Source of the DNA: HyVt-477 sp965224605 | Lineage (GTDB): Bacteria; Pseudomonadota; Gammaproteobacteria; Thiotrichales; Thiotrichaceae | Reading direction: 5' to 3' | DNA length: 64,000 nt | Assembly (NCBI GenBank): GCA_965224605.1 | Contig: CBDCZP010000015.1 | Coordinates: 1 to 64,000 of the forward strand | Shown here: piece after piece, positions 9,293 through 18,415 of the stretch | Layout: every line of letters starts with the position of its first letter | Numbering within the stretch: the first letter of the stretch is position 1 | Translations under genes and position numbers: made by a program | Notes under the pieces: generated by a model | Database searches by the model: none | Told to the model about the DNA's origin: nothing | Seen by the model: the letters and a program-made list of their open reading frames with translations, nothing else

Positions 9293-10888
9293 ATGGATAC
9301 CAATGATGCCATCCCCATAGTCAAAGCCTATACACCTGAAGAGGTTTCTCCTATTCAGGTAACTTCGAATCAGATAACTTCGAACCCAATACAAGGTGCT
9401 ATCAAGCCGCGCTCGGCGATTATGTTCCCATGGCAGGCTCGGGTAAGCATGTTTGTTTTATTCTTCCTGTTTGTGACTATTGGTGCGACCTATTTTTGGG
9501 TCGAAGGGACACCCAATAAGCCGAGTTGGGTTCCCTGGGTGATGACGCTCTTATGGATAGTTTCAGGTGTTGGTACCGGGCTTTTAATGTTTTGGGTGTG
9601 GCGCGAGTTTTGTCGTTTCGGCAATGATTTGGCGCATTGGGTTGAGTCTTTACGTAGTGGGTATTTATCTGAACGCATGCCCGTCAACAATGCATTTTGT
9701 CCCTCCTATCATCTCCGTAAACATATCAACTCAATTTCCATTGATTACCAACAGATAGCTGGAAAACTAGAAAGACGCTTGCAAGAGCAAGAACGATACA
9801 TCAAACAAAAAAAACACTATCTAAGTGTTTTATACGATGTGGCATCCTGCATTAATCAATCACATAGTCTGGATGGCTTGCTTAATCGTTTTTTGCTGAC
9901 GCTAAAAAAGGTAGTGAATGCAGAATCAGTGACAGTGAAGCTCTTAGATGAGGATGGAAGAACTCATAAAATCGTCACGGTAGGCATTGAAAACGACGAT
10001 GAGAAAGAGCAGGTTGTCATTCCTATTCAATACCGCAACAAAATGTTGGGGGTCTACAATATTTCTGTCGAGAAAAAACATAACCCGCAATTTGATGACG
10101 AGCATGAGCTGCTGTTAAGTATCGGTCAGCACTTGGGAATGGCGATAGAAAAAGCGAATGTAGATAATGAAGCAAGAACCCTCTCTATTATGGAAGAGCG
10201 TACCCGTATGGCCCATGAGCTACATGATTCATTAGCACAAACACTCGCTAGTATGCGTTATAAAGTACGTTTGCTGGATGATACCATTAACACGGATGAT
10301 GGCGAGAAGATATGGGCTGAGCTTGAAGGTCTAGAAGGGATTATAGATGAGGCAAACACTGAATTGCGTAGTTTAATTACAGACTTTCGTGCACCTATTG
10401 ATGGTCGTGGTTTGGTGCGTTCGATCGAACATTTATCCAAACGCTTTCAGATAGAGACCTCACTGGAAGTATTCTTTTATCAGAATTGGCACCTTGAAGA
10501 GCTATCAAGAGATATTGAACTGGAAGCGGTGCGTATTGTACAAGAAGCATTGGCGAACATTCGTAAACACAGTAAAGCCGAAACAGTACGAATTCTTATG
10601 CATAGCACCGAAGAAGGCGAATGCAGGATTTTGGTTGAAGATGATGGTGTGGGTTTTGATGATACGCTACTGGAAGTGTCCAGTGAGTCGGGCAATCACA
10701 TTGGTTTAACGATTATGCAAGAAAGAGCGGCAAGAATTAATGGTGAGATACAGTTTGAAAGTGAAGTAGGAGAGGGTACACTGATTCAACTTAGTTTTAT
10801 GTCGGCTGCTGAAGAAAAACATGCGCTGTCAGAAGGTAAGCCACACATCCCACGAAACCCAAATGAATCAATGGTAGCGACTTCATGA
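9293..10888 (+). CDS. NarX-like sensor histidine kinase with GAF domain
   Basis: A 531-residue inner-membrane histidine kinase of the NarX/DegS (HisKA_3) class. Two membrane helices near residues 46-68 and 80-103 are separated by only about a dozen residues, so there is no periplasmic sensor domain. A charged, probably HAMP-like and coiled-coil stretch follows, then a GAF-like domain (about 175-290). The phosphoacceptor motif MAHELHDSLAQ has its histidine near residue 311, and the ATPase domain has EALANIRKHS and DDGVGFDD. It overlaps its response regulator by 4 nt (ATGA) and follows dsrR by 27 nt. The signal is unknown; a cytoplasmic redox or sulfur signal sensed by the GAF domain is possible (inference). 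Confidence 0.85.
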   Translation: MDTNDAIPIVKAYTPEEVSPIQVTSNQITSNPIQGAIKPRSAIMFPWQARVSMFVLFFLFVTIGATYFWVEGTPNKPSWVPWVMTLLWIVSGVGTGLLMFWVWREFCRFGNDLAHWVESLRSGYLSERMPVNNAFCPSYHLRKHINSISIDYQQIAGKLERRLQEQERYIKQKKHYLSVLYDVASCINQSHSLDGLLNRFLLTLKKVVNAESVTVKLLDEDGRTHKIVTVGIENDDEKEQVVIPIQYRNKMLGVYNISVEKKHNPQFDDEHELLLSIGQHLGMAIEKANVDNEARTLSIMEERTRMAHELHDSLAQTLASMRYKVRLLDDTINTDDGEKIWAELEGLEGIIDEANTELRSLITDFRAPIDGRGLVRSIEHLSKRFQIETSLEVFFYQNWHLEELSRDIELEAVRIVQEALANIRKHSKAETVRILMHSTEEGECRILVEDDGVGFDDTLLEVSSESGNHIGLTIMQERAARINGEIQFESEVGEGTLIQLSFMSAAEEKHALSEGKPHIPRNPNESMVATS

Positions 10889-11547
10889 ATGCACGAATCT
10901 TATTAATAGATGACCATACTCTGTTCCGCGCAGGTCTCAAAGACTTATTAACCAGAAGAGGGATAGAGGTAGTAGCCGCTGTTGGTAGCGGCGAAGAAGG
11001 CATACCATTGGTAAAAGAACACAAACCAGATATCGTATTGCTGGATATGCGCATGCCTGAAATGGACGGTCATGCTGTTCTTAAACAAATAAAAAAACTC
11101 CATCCCAAACAACGTGTTGTTATGTTGACCACCAGTGCAGCCGACAAAGATTTAATAGAATCATTGAGAAACGGCGCGCAGGGCTACTTATTGAAAGATA
11201 TGGAGCCCGATGATCTGGTGGCCGCCATTCGTGACATCATCTCCGGTAAAACCATTGTCGCGGGCGACTTGTCACATGTGTTAGCCAGAGTCGTGCAAGG
11301 CGATACTATTATAGCGGAAGAAGAAGATGACCCCTTCTCAGAGCTTACTCCGCGTGAATATGAAATTTTGGGGTTATTGGCAGAAGGGCAAACCAATAAA
11401 GTCATCGCCAGAAACTTAGGGATTTCGGATGGCACGGTTAAGTTACATGTGAAAGCCATCTTGAGAAAACTTAAAATTAACTCCCGCATTACCGCAGCTG
11501 TGATGGCAGTGGAACATGGCCTGAAAGGCAGAATAAAAAAACGCTAA
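10885..11547 (+). CDS. NarL/FixJ-family response regulator
   Basis: A 220-residue two-domain regulator. The receiver has the acidic pair ID-DH, phosphoacceptor D54 in VLLDMRMPEMDG, and the conserved TT and K positions (LTTSA, YLLKDME). The C-terminal LuxR-type helix-turn-helix includes LTPREYEILGLLAEGQTNKV and ISDGTVKLHVKAIL. It is translationally coupled to the kinase. Its target cannot be read from sequence; adjacency to dsr makes sulfur-oxidation genes a candidate. The stop codon sits inside a perfect palindrome, GCTAACGTTAGC (11543-11554). Confidence 0.88.
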   Translation: MNARILLIDDHTLFRAGLKDLLTRRGIEVVAAVGSGEEGIPLVKEHKPDIVLLDMRMPEMDGHAVLKQIKKLHPKQRVVMLTTSAADKDLIESLRNGAQGYLLKDMEPDDLVAAIRDIISGKTIVAGDLSHVLARVVQGDTIIAEEEDDPFSELTPREYEILGLLAEGQTNKVIARNLGISDGTVKLHVKAILRKLKINSRITAAVMAVEHGLKGRIKKR

Positions 11548-11572
11548 CGTTAGCATCCAGAAACCGGTGTTT

Positions 11573-11603
11573 GTAGGCCGGATAAGGAACGCCATCCGGC
11601 AAA
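11573..11603. repeat. Half copy of the GTAGGTCGGATAAGG palindromic repeat
   Basis: GTAGGCCGGATAAGGAACGC and the following CATCCGGCAAAC match the left half of the element at 59920-60001 with few changes. The right half is absent, so this is a truncated copy or a solo half-site. Confidence 0.6.
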
Positions 11604-11690
11604 CGCAGTTGTTTATTAATATTTCCTGCTTAGACAGATGGTTTCGCACCTCGAAACCGCCCAGCTAATCCTTTGTTGACGGAAAATAAA

Positions 11691-12167
11691 ATGGCAAAAA
11701 CCTTCAAAGACTTAATTGCGGAAATACTTCCCGACATTACAGAAGTGTTTCCATGGGATGTGGAAGAAATACTAGAATCGAATCCATCTGCAATATTGGT
11801 TGATACTCGTGAACAAGACGAATTTGATGCCCTGCATATAAAGGGATCCCTATTTGTACCCAGAGGAATTCTGGAAGCCTGTTGTGATTGGGGTTATGCA
11901 GAAACGATTCCCGAATTAGCAGCTGCTCGCAATAAACAAGTGATTGTTATTTGCCGATCAGGCAATCGAAGCGCATTAGCCGCAATGGTAATGCAGATTA
12001 TGGGCTATGAGAATGTGACCTCAATGAAAACCGGAATTAAAGGCTGGAATGATTCGGATTATCCTCTCCATGATAAAGAGGGTAATACAGTAGATCCGGA
12101 CTGGGCAGATGGGTTTCTTAATCCGCTTATTAGAAAAGAGCAACAAGCTGAAGAACAAGTAGAGTAA
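11691..12167 (+). CDS. Cytoplasmic rhodanese-domain protein
   Basis: A 158-residue single-domain rhodanese starting at ATG 11691; an in-frame TTG at 11673 would add six residues. The domain contains VDTREQDEFDALHIKGS and the active-site loop ICRSGNRSA with the persulfide-carrying cysteine near residue 91. There is no signal peptide. Cytoplasmic rhodaneses of this type transfer sulfane sulfur and fit the sulfur-oxidation context, for example handing sulfur to TusA/DsrE-type carriers (inference). The 15-base sequence GTTAGCATCCAGAAA occurs on both sides of the gene (11549-11563 and 12293-12307). Confidence 0.85.
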   Translation: MAKTFKDLIAEILPDITEVFPWDVEEILESNPSAILVDTREQDEFDALHIKGSLFVPRGILEACCDWGYAETIPELAAARNKQVIVICRSGNRSALAAMVMQIMGYENVTSMKTGIKGWNDSDYPLHDKEGNTVDPDWADGFLNPLIRKEQQAEEQVE

Positions 12168-12288
12168 GTAATGTTCATAAATCATTCAACACATGTGTCT
12201 TTAATGTAAAATATAACTATTATTATCCTACTTGCTGAAAAATATATGTAAAAAAATAAAAAATAGACTATTATAATCCTAGCTACTA

Positions 12289-12503
12289 ACTAGTTAGCAT
12301 CCAGAAAGCACCGAACTCCCCTCCACCTAGCAGGGGGAGGGTTGGGGAGGGGTAGATTATCAAGCAAAGTGCCTGATTATCATACCCCTCTCCCTATTGT
12401 GTTGAGCGATAGCGAAACACGGGAAATCAATGTGTTACATAATCCCGCGTTTCGTTCCTCAACGTAGGTTACACGATTACTGTCTTTCTGGACGAGAACT
12501 AAC
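12289..12503. mobile_element. MITE-like palindromic element in the rhodanese-ompA spacer
   Basis: The spacer 12168-12540 has no gene. Within it, GTTAGCATCCAGAAAG (from 12293) is mirrored by CTTTCTGGACGAGAACTAAC (12484-12503), giving imperfect terminal inverted repeats about 210 bp apart. Between them are a C/G-rich palindrome (12316-12352, of the same family as the insert in hsdM) and a second palindrome (12402-12462, TTGAGCGATAGCGAAAC facing GTTTCGTTCCTCAA). It looks like a compound or nested non-autonomous element. Confidence 0.55.
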
Positions 12504-12540
12504 GAGACACCCCTATCGTTGAAAGAGTCAGGATTATTCA

Positions 12541-13614
12541 ATGAGAAAATTGTTAATTTTATTATTAGCGCTGTTAGCCATCGCAGCTATAGCGTATTTC
12601 TGTGTCTACAAAACGCATGTTCCCGCCATTCAGGCAGATATTGCCGCGAGGGCAAAAGCAGCGCTCTCTGATAATGGTATTTCCTCTATTGATGTCAATG
12701 TCGACGGACGGGATATTACTCTCATCGGTAATGCGATATCACCACAAATCAAACAAGCAGCAGAACGAATTGCCCAAGTGAAGGGTTATAATTTTATTGA
12801 TAACCAGATCAAAGTTGCGGGAAACATAGCGGATGGAACATCAAAAACGCATTCTTTAACCATAAGGCTTGATGAGTCTGGCAAGATCACACTGAATGGC
12901 ATTCTTGATGTAGACTCTCACAAAAAACTGCATGAAGTTGCTATTGAGCGCTATGGTAAGACCAATGTAGAAGATCGAATATTAGAACTAGATGTCCCAA
13001 TAGCCAGTGGAATGCCGGATGTAGCTATCTTAATGATGCAAAAACTGAGTGCACTGACATCAGGCGAAGCCAAACTTATTGGAAAGGTAATAGAGATTAG
13101 TGGAACAAGCCCATCACCGGTAATGATTTCTCAGATAGAACATCAGTTAAAAAACCAAATCCCAAAAAGCTACACACTGGCATTAGCTTTAGCCGTTTCA
13201 CAGGGTGATGAATTAGCCGAAAAACCAGCGAATCGCGCAAAGAGGAAGCTATGTCAAAAACAGTTTAACAGCATCCTTAGAAGTAGAAAGGTACGCTTTA
13301 ATTCATCGAGTGCCGTGTTAAAAAACTCTAGTTATAAAGTGCTGAATAAAATTGCTGCCCGGGCAAAAAAATGTACGGGTATGAATATCAAGATACACGG
13401 ACATACTGATTCTACAGGGCGTAATAGTCTAAATCGAAAACTAAGTAAGAAGCGGGCTAGAGCCGTTGCTAACTATCTCGCCGACAAAGGAATACTGAAA
13501 ACCAAATTGCTATCCATTGGACATGGTTCCAGCAAGCCGATTGCCAGCAACAATACCAATAAGGGACGGGCGCGCAACCGTCGAATAGAATTAACAGTAG
13601 AAAGTATTAAATAA
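12541..13614 (+). CDS. OmpA-family protein with BON-like N-terminal region
   Basis: A 357-residue envelope protein. An N-terminal hydrophobic helix (residues 1-22) acts as signal or anchor. Residues about 28-100 (KAALSDNGISSIDVNVDG..) resemble a BON domain and a second related repeat may follow. The last 120 residues are an OmpA-like peptidoglycan-binding domain, with VRFNSSSAVLKNSS, IHGHTDSTGRNSLNRKLSKK and the final GRARNRRIELTV. It probably ties the envelope to peptidoglycan. It is followed after 25 nt by a membrane-anchored coiled-coil protein, likely co-transcribed. Confidence 0.82.
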   Translation: MRKLLILLLALLAIAAIAYFCVYKTHVPAIQADIAARAKAALSDNGISSIDVNVDGRDITLIGNAISPQIKQAAERIAQVKGYNFIDNQIKVAGNIADGTSKTHSLTIRLDESGKITLNGILDVDSHKKLHEVAIERYGKTNVEDRILELDVPIASGMPDVAILMMQKLSALTSGEAKLIGKVIEISGTSPSPVMISQIEHQLKNQIPKSYTLALALAVSQGDELAEKPANRAKRKLCQKQFNSILRSRKVRFNSSSAVLKNSSYKVLNKIAARAKKCTGMNIKIHGHTDSTGRNSLNRKLSKKRARAVANYLADKGILKTKLLSIGHGSSKPIASNNTNKGRARNRRIELTVESIK

Positions 13615-13639
13615 GAGTATTAAATAAAGAGTATTACAG

Positions 13640-14800
13640 ATGAGTTATTTACTATCACAAATATGGATATGTTTACTTCTAACTGCTTTAGTAGCGGGTT
13701 TAGCAGGATGGATGCTAGGTAGAGGAAGTAAAGGAAAGGTTAAACAACTCGAAGAAAAATGGCACACCAAATTGGCAAGAGCCGAAAATGAACGTGACTA
13801 TTATTCCGGTGAGGTGAAAAACCTCAGTGCTATCGCAGAAGAAAGAGAAGAAATGGAAGAACGCTTTGTTTTGGAAAAACAATCTTTAGAAAATGAATTG
13901 GATGCGCTTCAAAAAGGTATGAAGTTCAAAGTCGATAGCTCAAAAGAACAACAAGAACAGTTCTACTTGAAAACTCAAGCCTTAGAAGAACAAAACACCT
14001 CCTTAAATGCCAAAGTCGAAGAAGAACAACAAGTTTTCACACAGCGTGTAGCAGAGCTTGAAGCTTCAGCTGAGCTTGCCAAAACCCAAGTTGAAGACCA
14101 TGAAGAAAAGGTCATTTCATTACAATCTGAGTTGGATGAAGCTCACATCAGTCTAACCGATACTACGAATAGATTGACCGAAGCAGAGGCACAGCTGGGT
14201 TTGGGTTTGAGTATAGCCGAGAATGATTTATCTACTAACTCGTCATACTCAAATGAGAAGGAAGCAGAGAGTCTTTCTGGCTTGACAAAAGCAGCAACAG
14301 CAGGATCAGCGGTATTGGCTGGAATAGTGGCTGCAACTGGGTTTGCCGATAGTGACAGTCTTGTCGATCCAAGCGCGGATGAATATCCGATAGATGTAAT
14401 TGAAGCCATCTCAGATGAAGATAGTAGACGGCTTTACAAACTTGGCATCAAGACGACAACGGGTTTATTACAAAAAGCATCTAACAAAGAAACAATCTCA
14501 TTGCTCGCAAAGAGTTTGGGCAAAGAAAGCTGGGTTGTTCGTTCATGGGCGAGTGTTGCTGATCTACTAAGAGTTGAAAGTGTTGATACGGTCAACGCAG
14601 AGTTATTAGAACTTGCTGGTGTGGCTACAGTGCAAAGTCTGGCGCGTTCAAATGCCGACAAACTAAAAGACAGCATTAAAGTGATTCATCGCCATGTGGG
14701 TAAAACAACCGATGCACCGGGCAATGAAGCTATTGCTCTCTGGGTTCAAAATGCCAAGCTTTTGGAACCCTTGCTAGAAAGGAATGTGGATAAGCTTTGA
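13640..14800 (+). CDS. Membrane-anchored coiled-coil protein with DUF4332-like domain
   Basis: A 386-residue protein. One N-terminal membrane helix (about residues 8-26) is followed by a long coiled coil (about 30-190, rich in E, K, Q and L heptads). After an Ala/Gly/Ser linker, residues about 255-380 contain two helix-hairpin-helix-like segments (LYKLGIKTTTGLLQKA and LLELAGVATVQSLARS) typical of DUF4332. The function of the family is unknown. It sits downstream of the OmpA-like gene, suggesting an envelope or cell-shape role (inference). Confidence 0.7.
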   Translation: MSYLLSQIWICLLLTALVAGLAGWMLGRGSKGKVKQLEEKWHTKLARAENERDYYSGEVKNLSAIAEEREEMEERFVLEKQSLENELDALQKGMKFKVDSSKEQQEQFYLKTQALEEQNTSLNAKVEEEQQVFTQRVAELEASAELAKTQVEDHEEKVISLQSELDEAHISLTDTTNRLTEAEAQLGLGLSIAENDLSTNSSYSNEKEAESLSGLTKAATAGSAVLAGIVAATGFADSDSLVDPSADEYPIDVIEAISDEDSRRLYKLGIKTTTGLLQKASNKETISLLAKSLGKESWVVRSWASVADLLRVESVDTVNAELLELAGVATVQSLARSNADKLKDSIKVIHRHVGKTTDAPGNEAIALWVQNAKLLEPLLERNVDKL

Positions 14801-14835
14801 GCTGTCAGCTAGTTAAAGAATGGCTGGTATAGGGT

Positions 14836-15948
14836 TTATTGGCCTGAAAACCGCTGCATAAAACCACCAATACGCTTAGTTAATATCTCCGATCTATCAG
14901 AGTTTCTAAGTCCCGCCAATAACACGTCACGCATATCAGGAATCGGTAGTAGCTCCATTAAAATAACATCAAATGGTTGTTGCTCTTGTTGGGCTAGAGC
15001 CTCTAGGTAGGATTTAAGAAGAGTTGGGTTTTTAAGAGTTGTCCAGGCTCTACTGGCAATGAGAGCTAGAATCTCAATATCTGTTTGTAAAGAGCTGTCC
15101 AATAGTCGAGCGATGGCAACTTCACTAGAATGCGTGCTTGAAGATAGACCGCGCGCTAATGAGGCGATCAAGGGTGTATTGGGTGGGTCAGTTTGAAGTT
15201 CTGTATTCATTCGCTCAAGTAACGCAGCACTCAGCTCGGTATTAGGCTGCGCATGTTCTAGAAGTTGACTTAGCATATTCAAAGGTTGTTCTGGCATTTC
15301 AGGAATAGCTTTGGCAACTTTCTGCATATTTCCTTCAATATCAAGATTTGCAGCTACATCAGCAAGCCCCTGAAAACCCAAGAATGACCACTGATCATAG
15401 CCCAGTTTACCCTCTAAGTATTCTTGCGTATGAGCATAATATTTAGAGGGGTTTTGCTTTAGGGCGCGAGTAGCTAAGGCATTGAAAATAGCCATTTTAT
15501 CTTGCTGTGGTTTAAAGGAAAACTGGCTTTCTTCTTGTGCAGTCGTTGTTTTCCCGCCGTTGCTACCGTTAAGCTTTTCCTGATTTTGGCTGCCGTCCTC
15601 TTCATCGCTTTCTGTCGCGTTCTCTTTCTTAATGCGATCTCCAACTTGCTGAAGCATTTCCTGAATAAAACTATCTCGCGCCTCTAGTTTCAAAAAACCA
15701 AGTTCATCAATAGGAAACTTCAGAAACCAGATGGCAGGTTCATTAACACTATCGGGATGCCAAAACAAAATCCCCAGCCAGGCATGCTGTTGAAACGGGG
15801 TGGGGTAGTGTGTTTTTTGTGTTTCTATCTTTTTAAATTCAGCATTGCTAATGGGGCGAACCGTTCGGCTCATATCAAATACACGGTATTCAAATTTACT
15901 TAATTCAAAAAAGGTACTGATGTTGTCAATCGTTACGGGGTCAGTCAT
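14836..15948 (-). CDS. DUF3549-family protein
   Basis: A 370-residue cytoplasmic protein matching my recollection of the gammaproteobacterial DUF3549 family: an N-terminal domain (TISTFF-like start, TPFQQHAWLGILFW, AIWFLKFPIDELGFL), then a charged, Gln/Ser-rich linker, and a C-terminal alpha-helical repeat region. No catalytic motif is recognised and the role is unknown. It is divergent from the ferredoxin gene at 15958, with only 9 nt between start codons, so the two promoters must overlap the opposing genes. Confidence 0.7.
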   Translation of the reverse strand: MTDPVTIDNISTFFELSKFEYRVFDMSRTVRPISNAEFKKIETQKTHYPTPFQQHAWLGILFWHPDSVNEPAIWFLKFPIDELGFLKLEARDSFIQEMLQQVGDRIKKENATESDEEDGSQNQEKLNGSNGGKTTTAQEESQFSFKPQQDKMAIFNALATRALKQNPSKYYAHTQEYLEGKLGYDQWSFLGFQGLADVAANLDIEGNMQKVAKAIPEMPEQPLNMLSQLLEHAQPNTELSAALLERMNTELQTDPPNTPLIASLARGLSSSTHSSEVAIARLLDSSLQTDIEILALIASRAWTTLKNPTLLKSYLEALAQQEQQPFDVILMELLPIPDMRDVLLAGLRNSDRSEILTKRIGGFMQRFSGQ

Positions 15949-15957
15949 AATTCAGCT

Positions 15958-16311
15958 ATGTCCTATGATAAGTCCAACAAAAAATCCAACGAAAACTCAC
16001 ACTATAAGTATCATGTTTTTTTCTGCACCAATCAACGTGATGATGGGTCGCAATGTTGCGAGCAGTATAAATCAAAAGAAATGCGAGACTATGCCAAAAA
16101 ACGGACTAAAGAAAAAGGATTAGTTCATTCTAGGAAAGTGCGGATCAACACAGCGGGATGTTTAAACCGTTGTGAACATGGTCCAATCATGGTCGTGTAC
16201 CCAGCGGCGACGTGGTATACATGGGTTGATAAAGAAGATATTGATGAGATTATTGAGGAGCACTTAATCAATGATAAGCCCGTCGAACGCTTGATGATAA
16301 AAGATGATTAA
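15958..16311 (+). CDS. Thioredoxin-like [2Fe-2S] ferredoxin domain protein
   Basis: A 117-residue protein with the thioredoxin-fold ferredoxin cysteine pattern: YHVFFCTNQRDDGSQCC near residues 20-35 and NTAGCLNRCEHGP near 72-84. This is the NuoE/(2Fe-2S) ferredoxin-domain family, a small soluble electron carrier of undefined partner. The first 17 residues are hydrophilic. It is divergent from the DUF3549 gene and lies 80 nt before ubiA; that spacer holds a 14-nt direct repeat GGTTATGTTGGCGG. Confidence 0.8.
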   Translation: MSYDKSNKKSNENSHYKYHVFFCTNQRDDGSQCCEQYKSKEMRDYAKKRTKEKGLVHSRKVRINTAGCLNRCEHGPIMVVYPAATWYTWVDKEDIDEIIEEHLINDKPVERLMIKDD

Positions 16312-16391
16312 TTGTTTCTGGGGTGCTGGCTTTTGTCTTGGAGATATATTGTCGGTTATGTTGGCGGTGGTTATGTTGGCGGGTATAAGCC

Positions 16392-17252
16392 ATGCTCGAT
16401 AAACTCAAGCTCTATGCACAATTGATGCGTTTAGATCGGCCCATCGGTATCTATTTGTTGCTGTGGCCTACCTTGTGGGCGTTATGGATAGCAGCGCGAG
16501 GCTTCCCCGACCTGAAAGTATTAATTATCTTTGTACTCGGTGTCGTTATTATGCGTTCCGCTGGCTGCGCGGTGAATGACTACGCTGATCGTCATATTGA
16601 TCCCCATGTTGAACGCACCAAAAACCGACCGTTAGCAGCGGGTAAATTGTCCGAGAGAGAAGTCCTCATATTATTTGTTGTGCTTGGTTTGGCGGCTTTT
16701 ATATTAGTGGTGCAACTCAATCTCACGACTATATTGTTATCCGTAGGCGCTATTGCATTAGCCATTTCCTATCCTTTTATGAAACGTTTCCATTCCCTTC
16801 CTCAAGTACATCTGGGAATTGCTTTTGCCTGGTCAGTGCCGATGGCTTATAGCGCGGTTACCGGACACCTGCCAACTTTAACAGGTTGGTTAATATTTGT
16901 AGCTACTGTATTGTGGACAGTGGCTTATGACACTATGTATGCGTTGACCGATAAGCCAGATGATTTAAAAATAGGGGTGAAATCCACAGCCATATTGTTT
17001 GGTGAAAACAACCGTCTCATCATCGGCATTTTTCAATTGCTAATGGTGGTTACTTTACTATCCATAGGTTTGTTGAGTCAGTTAGGCGTTATTTTTTATC
17101 TGTCCTTACTGATGGCATCCGTATTTATGATTTATCAACAATATCTGCTGTCTCAATCTGAAACAGTGAATGGTTTACCCGCATTTTTGAATAATAATTG
17201 GGTTGGAATGGTGATGTTTATAGGAATCGTCTGTGATTACGCCTATCAGTAG
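16392..17252 (+). CDS. ubiA: 4-hydroxybenzoate polyprenyltransferase
   Basis: A 286-residue membrane prenyltransferase. It attaches the polyprenyl tail to 4-hydroxybenzoate in ubiquinone synthesis. The first Asp-rich motif is GCAVNDYADRHID (near residue 60) and the second is YDTMYALTDKPDD (near 180), both binding Mg-diphosphate. About eight to nine membrane helices are apparent. Its usual partner ubiC is not adjacent but is present at 46.2-46.7 kb on the other strand. Confidence 0.93.
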   Translation: MLDKLKLYAQLMRLDRPIGIYLLLWPTLWALWIAARGFPDLKVLIIFVLGVVIMRSAGCAVNDYADRHIDPHVERTKNRPLAAGKLSEREVLILFVVLGLAAFILVVQLNLTTILLSVGAIALAISYPFMKRFHSLPQVHLGIAFAWSVPMAYSAVTGHLPTLTGWLIFVATVLWTVAYDTMYALTDKPDDLKIGVKSTAILFGENNRLIIGIFQLLMVVTLLSIGLLSQLGVIFYLSLLMASVFMIYQQYLLSQSETVNGLPAFLNNNWVGMVMFIGIVCDYAYQ

Positions 17253-17332
17253 TGCTGGAGTAAGCGTACAATACGGCAAATTTTAACAGGGCAGTGCGCC
17301 CAATAATCAACCAAAATTAAGTAAACAATATT

Positions 17333-17848
17333 ATGACAAAACAAAGCTCATTTACGCGAGAAGAACTACTGCAATGTGGTTACGGAGAGATGTTTGGCGA
17401 GGGTAATGCAAGGCTTCCTGTTGGCAATATGCTAATGATGGATCGAATTACTCATATCAACGATGAAGATGGGCTTCATGAAAAAGGCAGTATTATCGCT
17501 GAACTGGATATCAACCCAGACCTGTGGTTTTTTGATTGCCACTTTCCATCAGACCCCGTCATGCCGGGTTGTTTAGGTTTGGATGCTATGTGGCAGTTAG
17601 TCGGTTTTTATCTAGGCTGGATAGGCGGAAAAGGCAAAGGTCGTGCATTGGGCGCAGGCGAAGTAAAGTTTACCGGGCAAGTATTGCCTACTGCAAAAAA
17701 AGTGACTTACCGCATTGATTTGAAACGTGTTATCAATCGCCGTTTGGTCATGGGTGTAGCAGATGCCAGAATGGAAGTGGACGGAAAAGAAATTTATGTC
17801 GCAAAAGATTTGAAAGTAGGATTATTTGTAAGCACTGATGATTTTTAA
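17333..17848 (+). CDS. fabA: 3-hydroxydecanoyl-ACP dehydratase/isomerase
   Basis: A 171-residue protein of standard FabA length. The hot-dog-fold active site is visible in FDCHFPSDPVMPGCLGLDAM, with the catalytic histidine and aspartate. FabA introduces the cis double bond in type II fatty acid synthesis and needs a FabB partner, which is not in this window. It overlaps the following copper-chaperone reading frame by about 10 nt if that gene uses its upstream ATG. Confidence 0.94.
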   Translation: MTKQSSFTREELLQCGYGEMFGEGNARLPVGNMLMMDRITHINDEDGLHEKGSIIAELDINPDLWFFDCHFPSDPVMPGCLGLDAMWQLVGFYLGWIGGKGKGRALGAGEVKFTGQVLPTAKKVTYRIDLKRVINRRLVMGVADARMEVDGKEIYVAKDLKVGLFVSTDDF

Positions 17849-17849
17849 C

Positions 17850-18371
17850 ATGTATCCGAAAGTGAAAACCACAATCGGGGGTGTCTTTGCTCTTTTACTA
17901 GCAATGACAGTGGCAATAGGTCTGGTTGCATGTGGAGAGAAGACAGCTTCTGACTCCACTTCGATTGCTGTTACTAACACGACCATGACCGCATCTGAGG
18001 TTGTTCACGCTAAAAATGCTTACATTAGAGCAATGCCTCCGGGGCAACAAGTCACCGCACTATTTGTCACGTTGGATAATACGTCAAACCAAGATCATTA
18101 CTTGTTAAAGGTAGAAAGCTATATCAGTGATGCCGTTGAGCTACATGAACACAAACATGAAAATGGCATAATGAAAATGGGTCAGGTCAAGCGTATTGCG
18201 ATACCTAAAAATGGCTCAGTTGCATTAGCTCCTGGTGGTTATCACGTGATGTTAATTGGGTTGAAAGAAGACCTTAAGCTGGGTGATAAAGTGATCATGA
18301 AAATGATTTTCGAAGATGGCTCCACTCAGGATGTTCTGCCGGAAGTGAAGGCTATCAATACAGAACAATGA
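17850..18371 (+). CDS. PCuAC-type copper chaperone lipoprotein
   Basis: A PCuAC (DUF461) protein of about 173 residues. The N-terminal signal ends in a lipobox, GLVACGEK, so it is likely membrane-tethered in the periplasm. The copper-binding region is present: HEHKHENGIMKM, then H and M ligands in GGYHVMLIGL. PCuAC proteins deliver Cu(I) to the CuA or CuB site of cytochrome oxidase together with SCO proteins, and an SCO gene lies 0.6 kb downstream. ATG 17838 overlapping fabA is an alternative start. Confidence 0.88.
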   Translation: MYPKVKTTIGGVFALLLAMTVAIGLVACGEKTASDSTSIAVTNTTMTASEVVHAKNAYIRAMPPGQQVTALFVTLDNTSNQDHYLLKVESYISDAVELHEHKHENGIMKMGQVKRIAIPKNGSVALAPGGYHVMLIGLKEDLKLGDKVIMKMIFEDGSTQDVLPEVKAINTEQ

Positions 18372-18415
18372 ACGCTACAAGTTTTGCTGTGTTTGTGTAA
18401 GGATGGCTTAGACAT

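Noticed and set aside
12541..14800. Secretion-system lipoprotein and tether pair
   Set aside because: The OmpA-like and coiled-coil genes are adjacent, but no secretion-system components or motifs are nearby, so only domain-level descriptions are kept.
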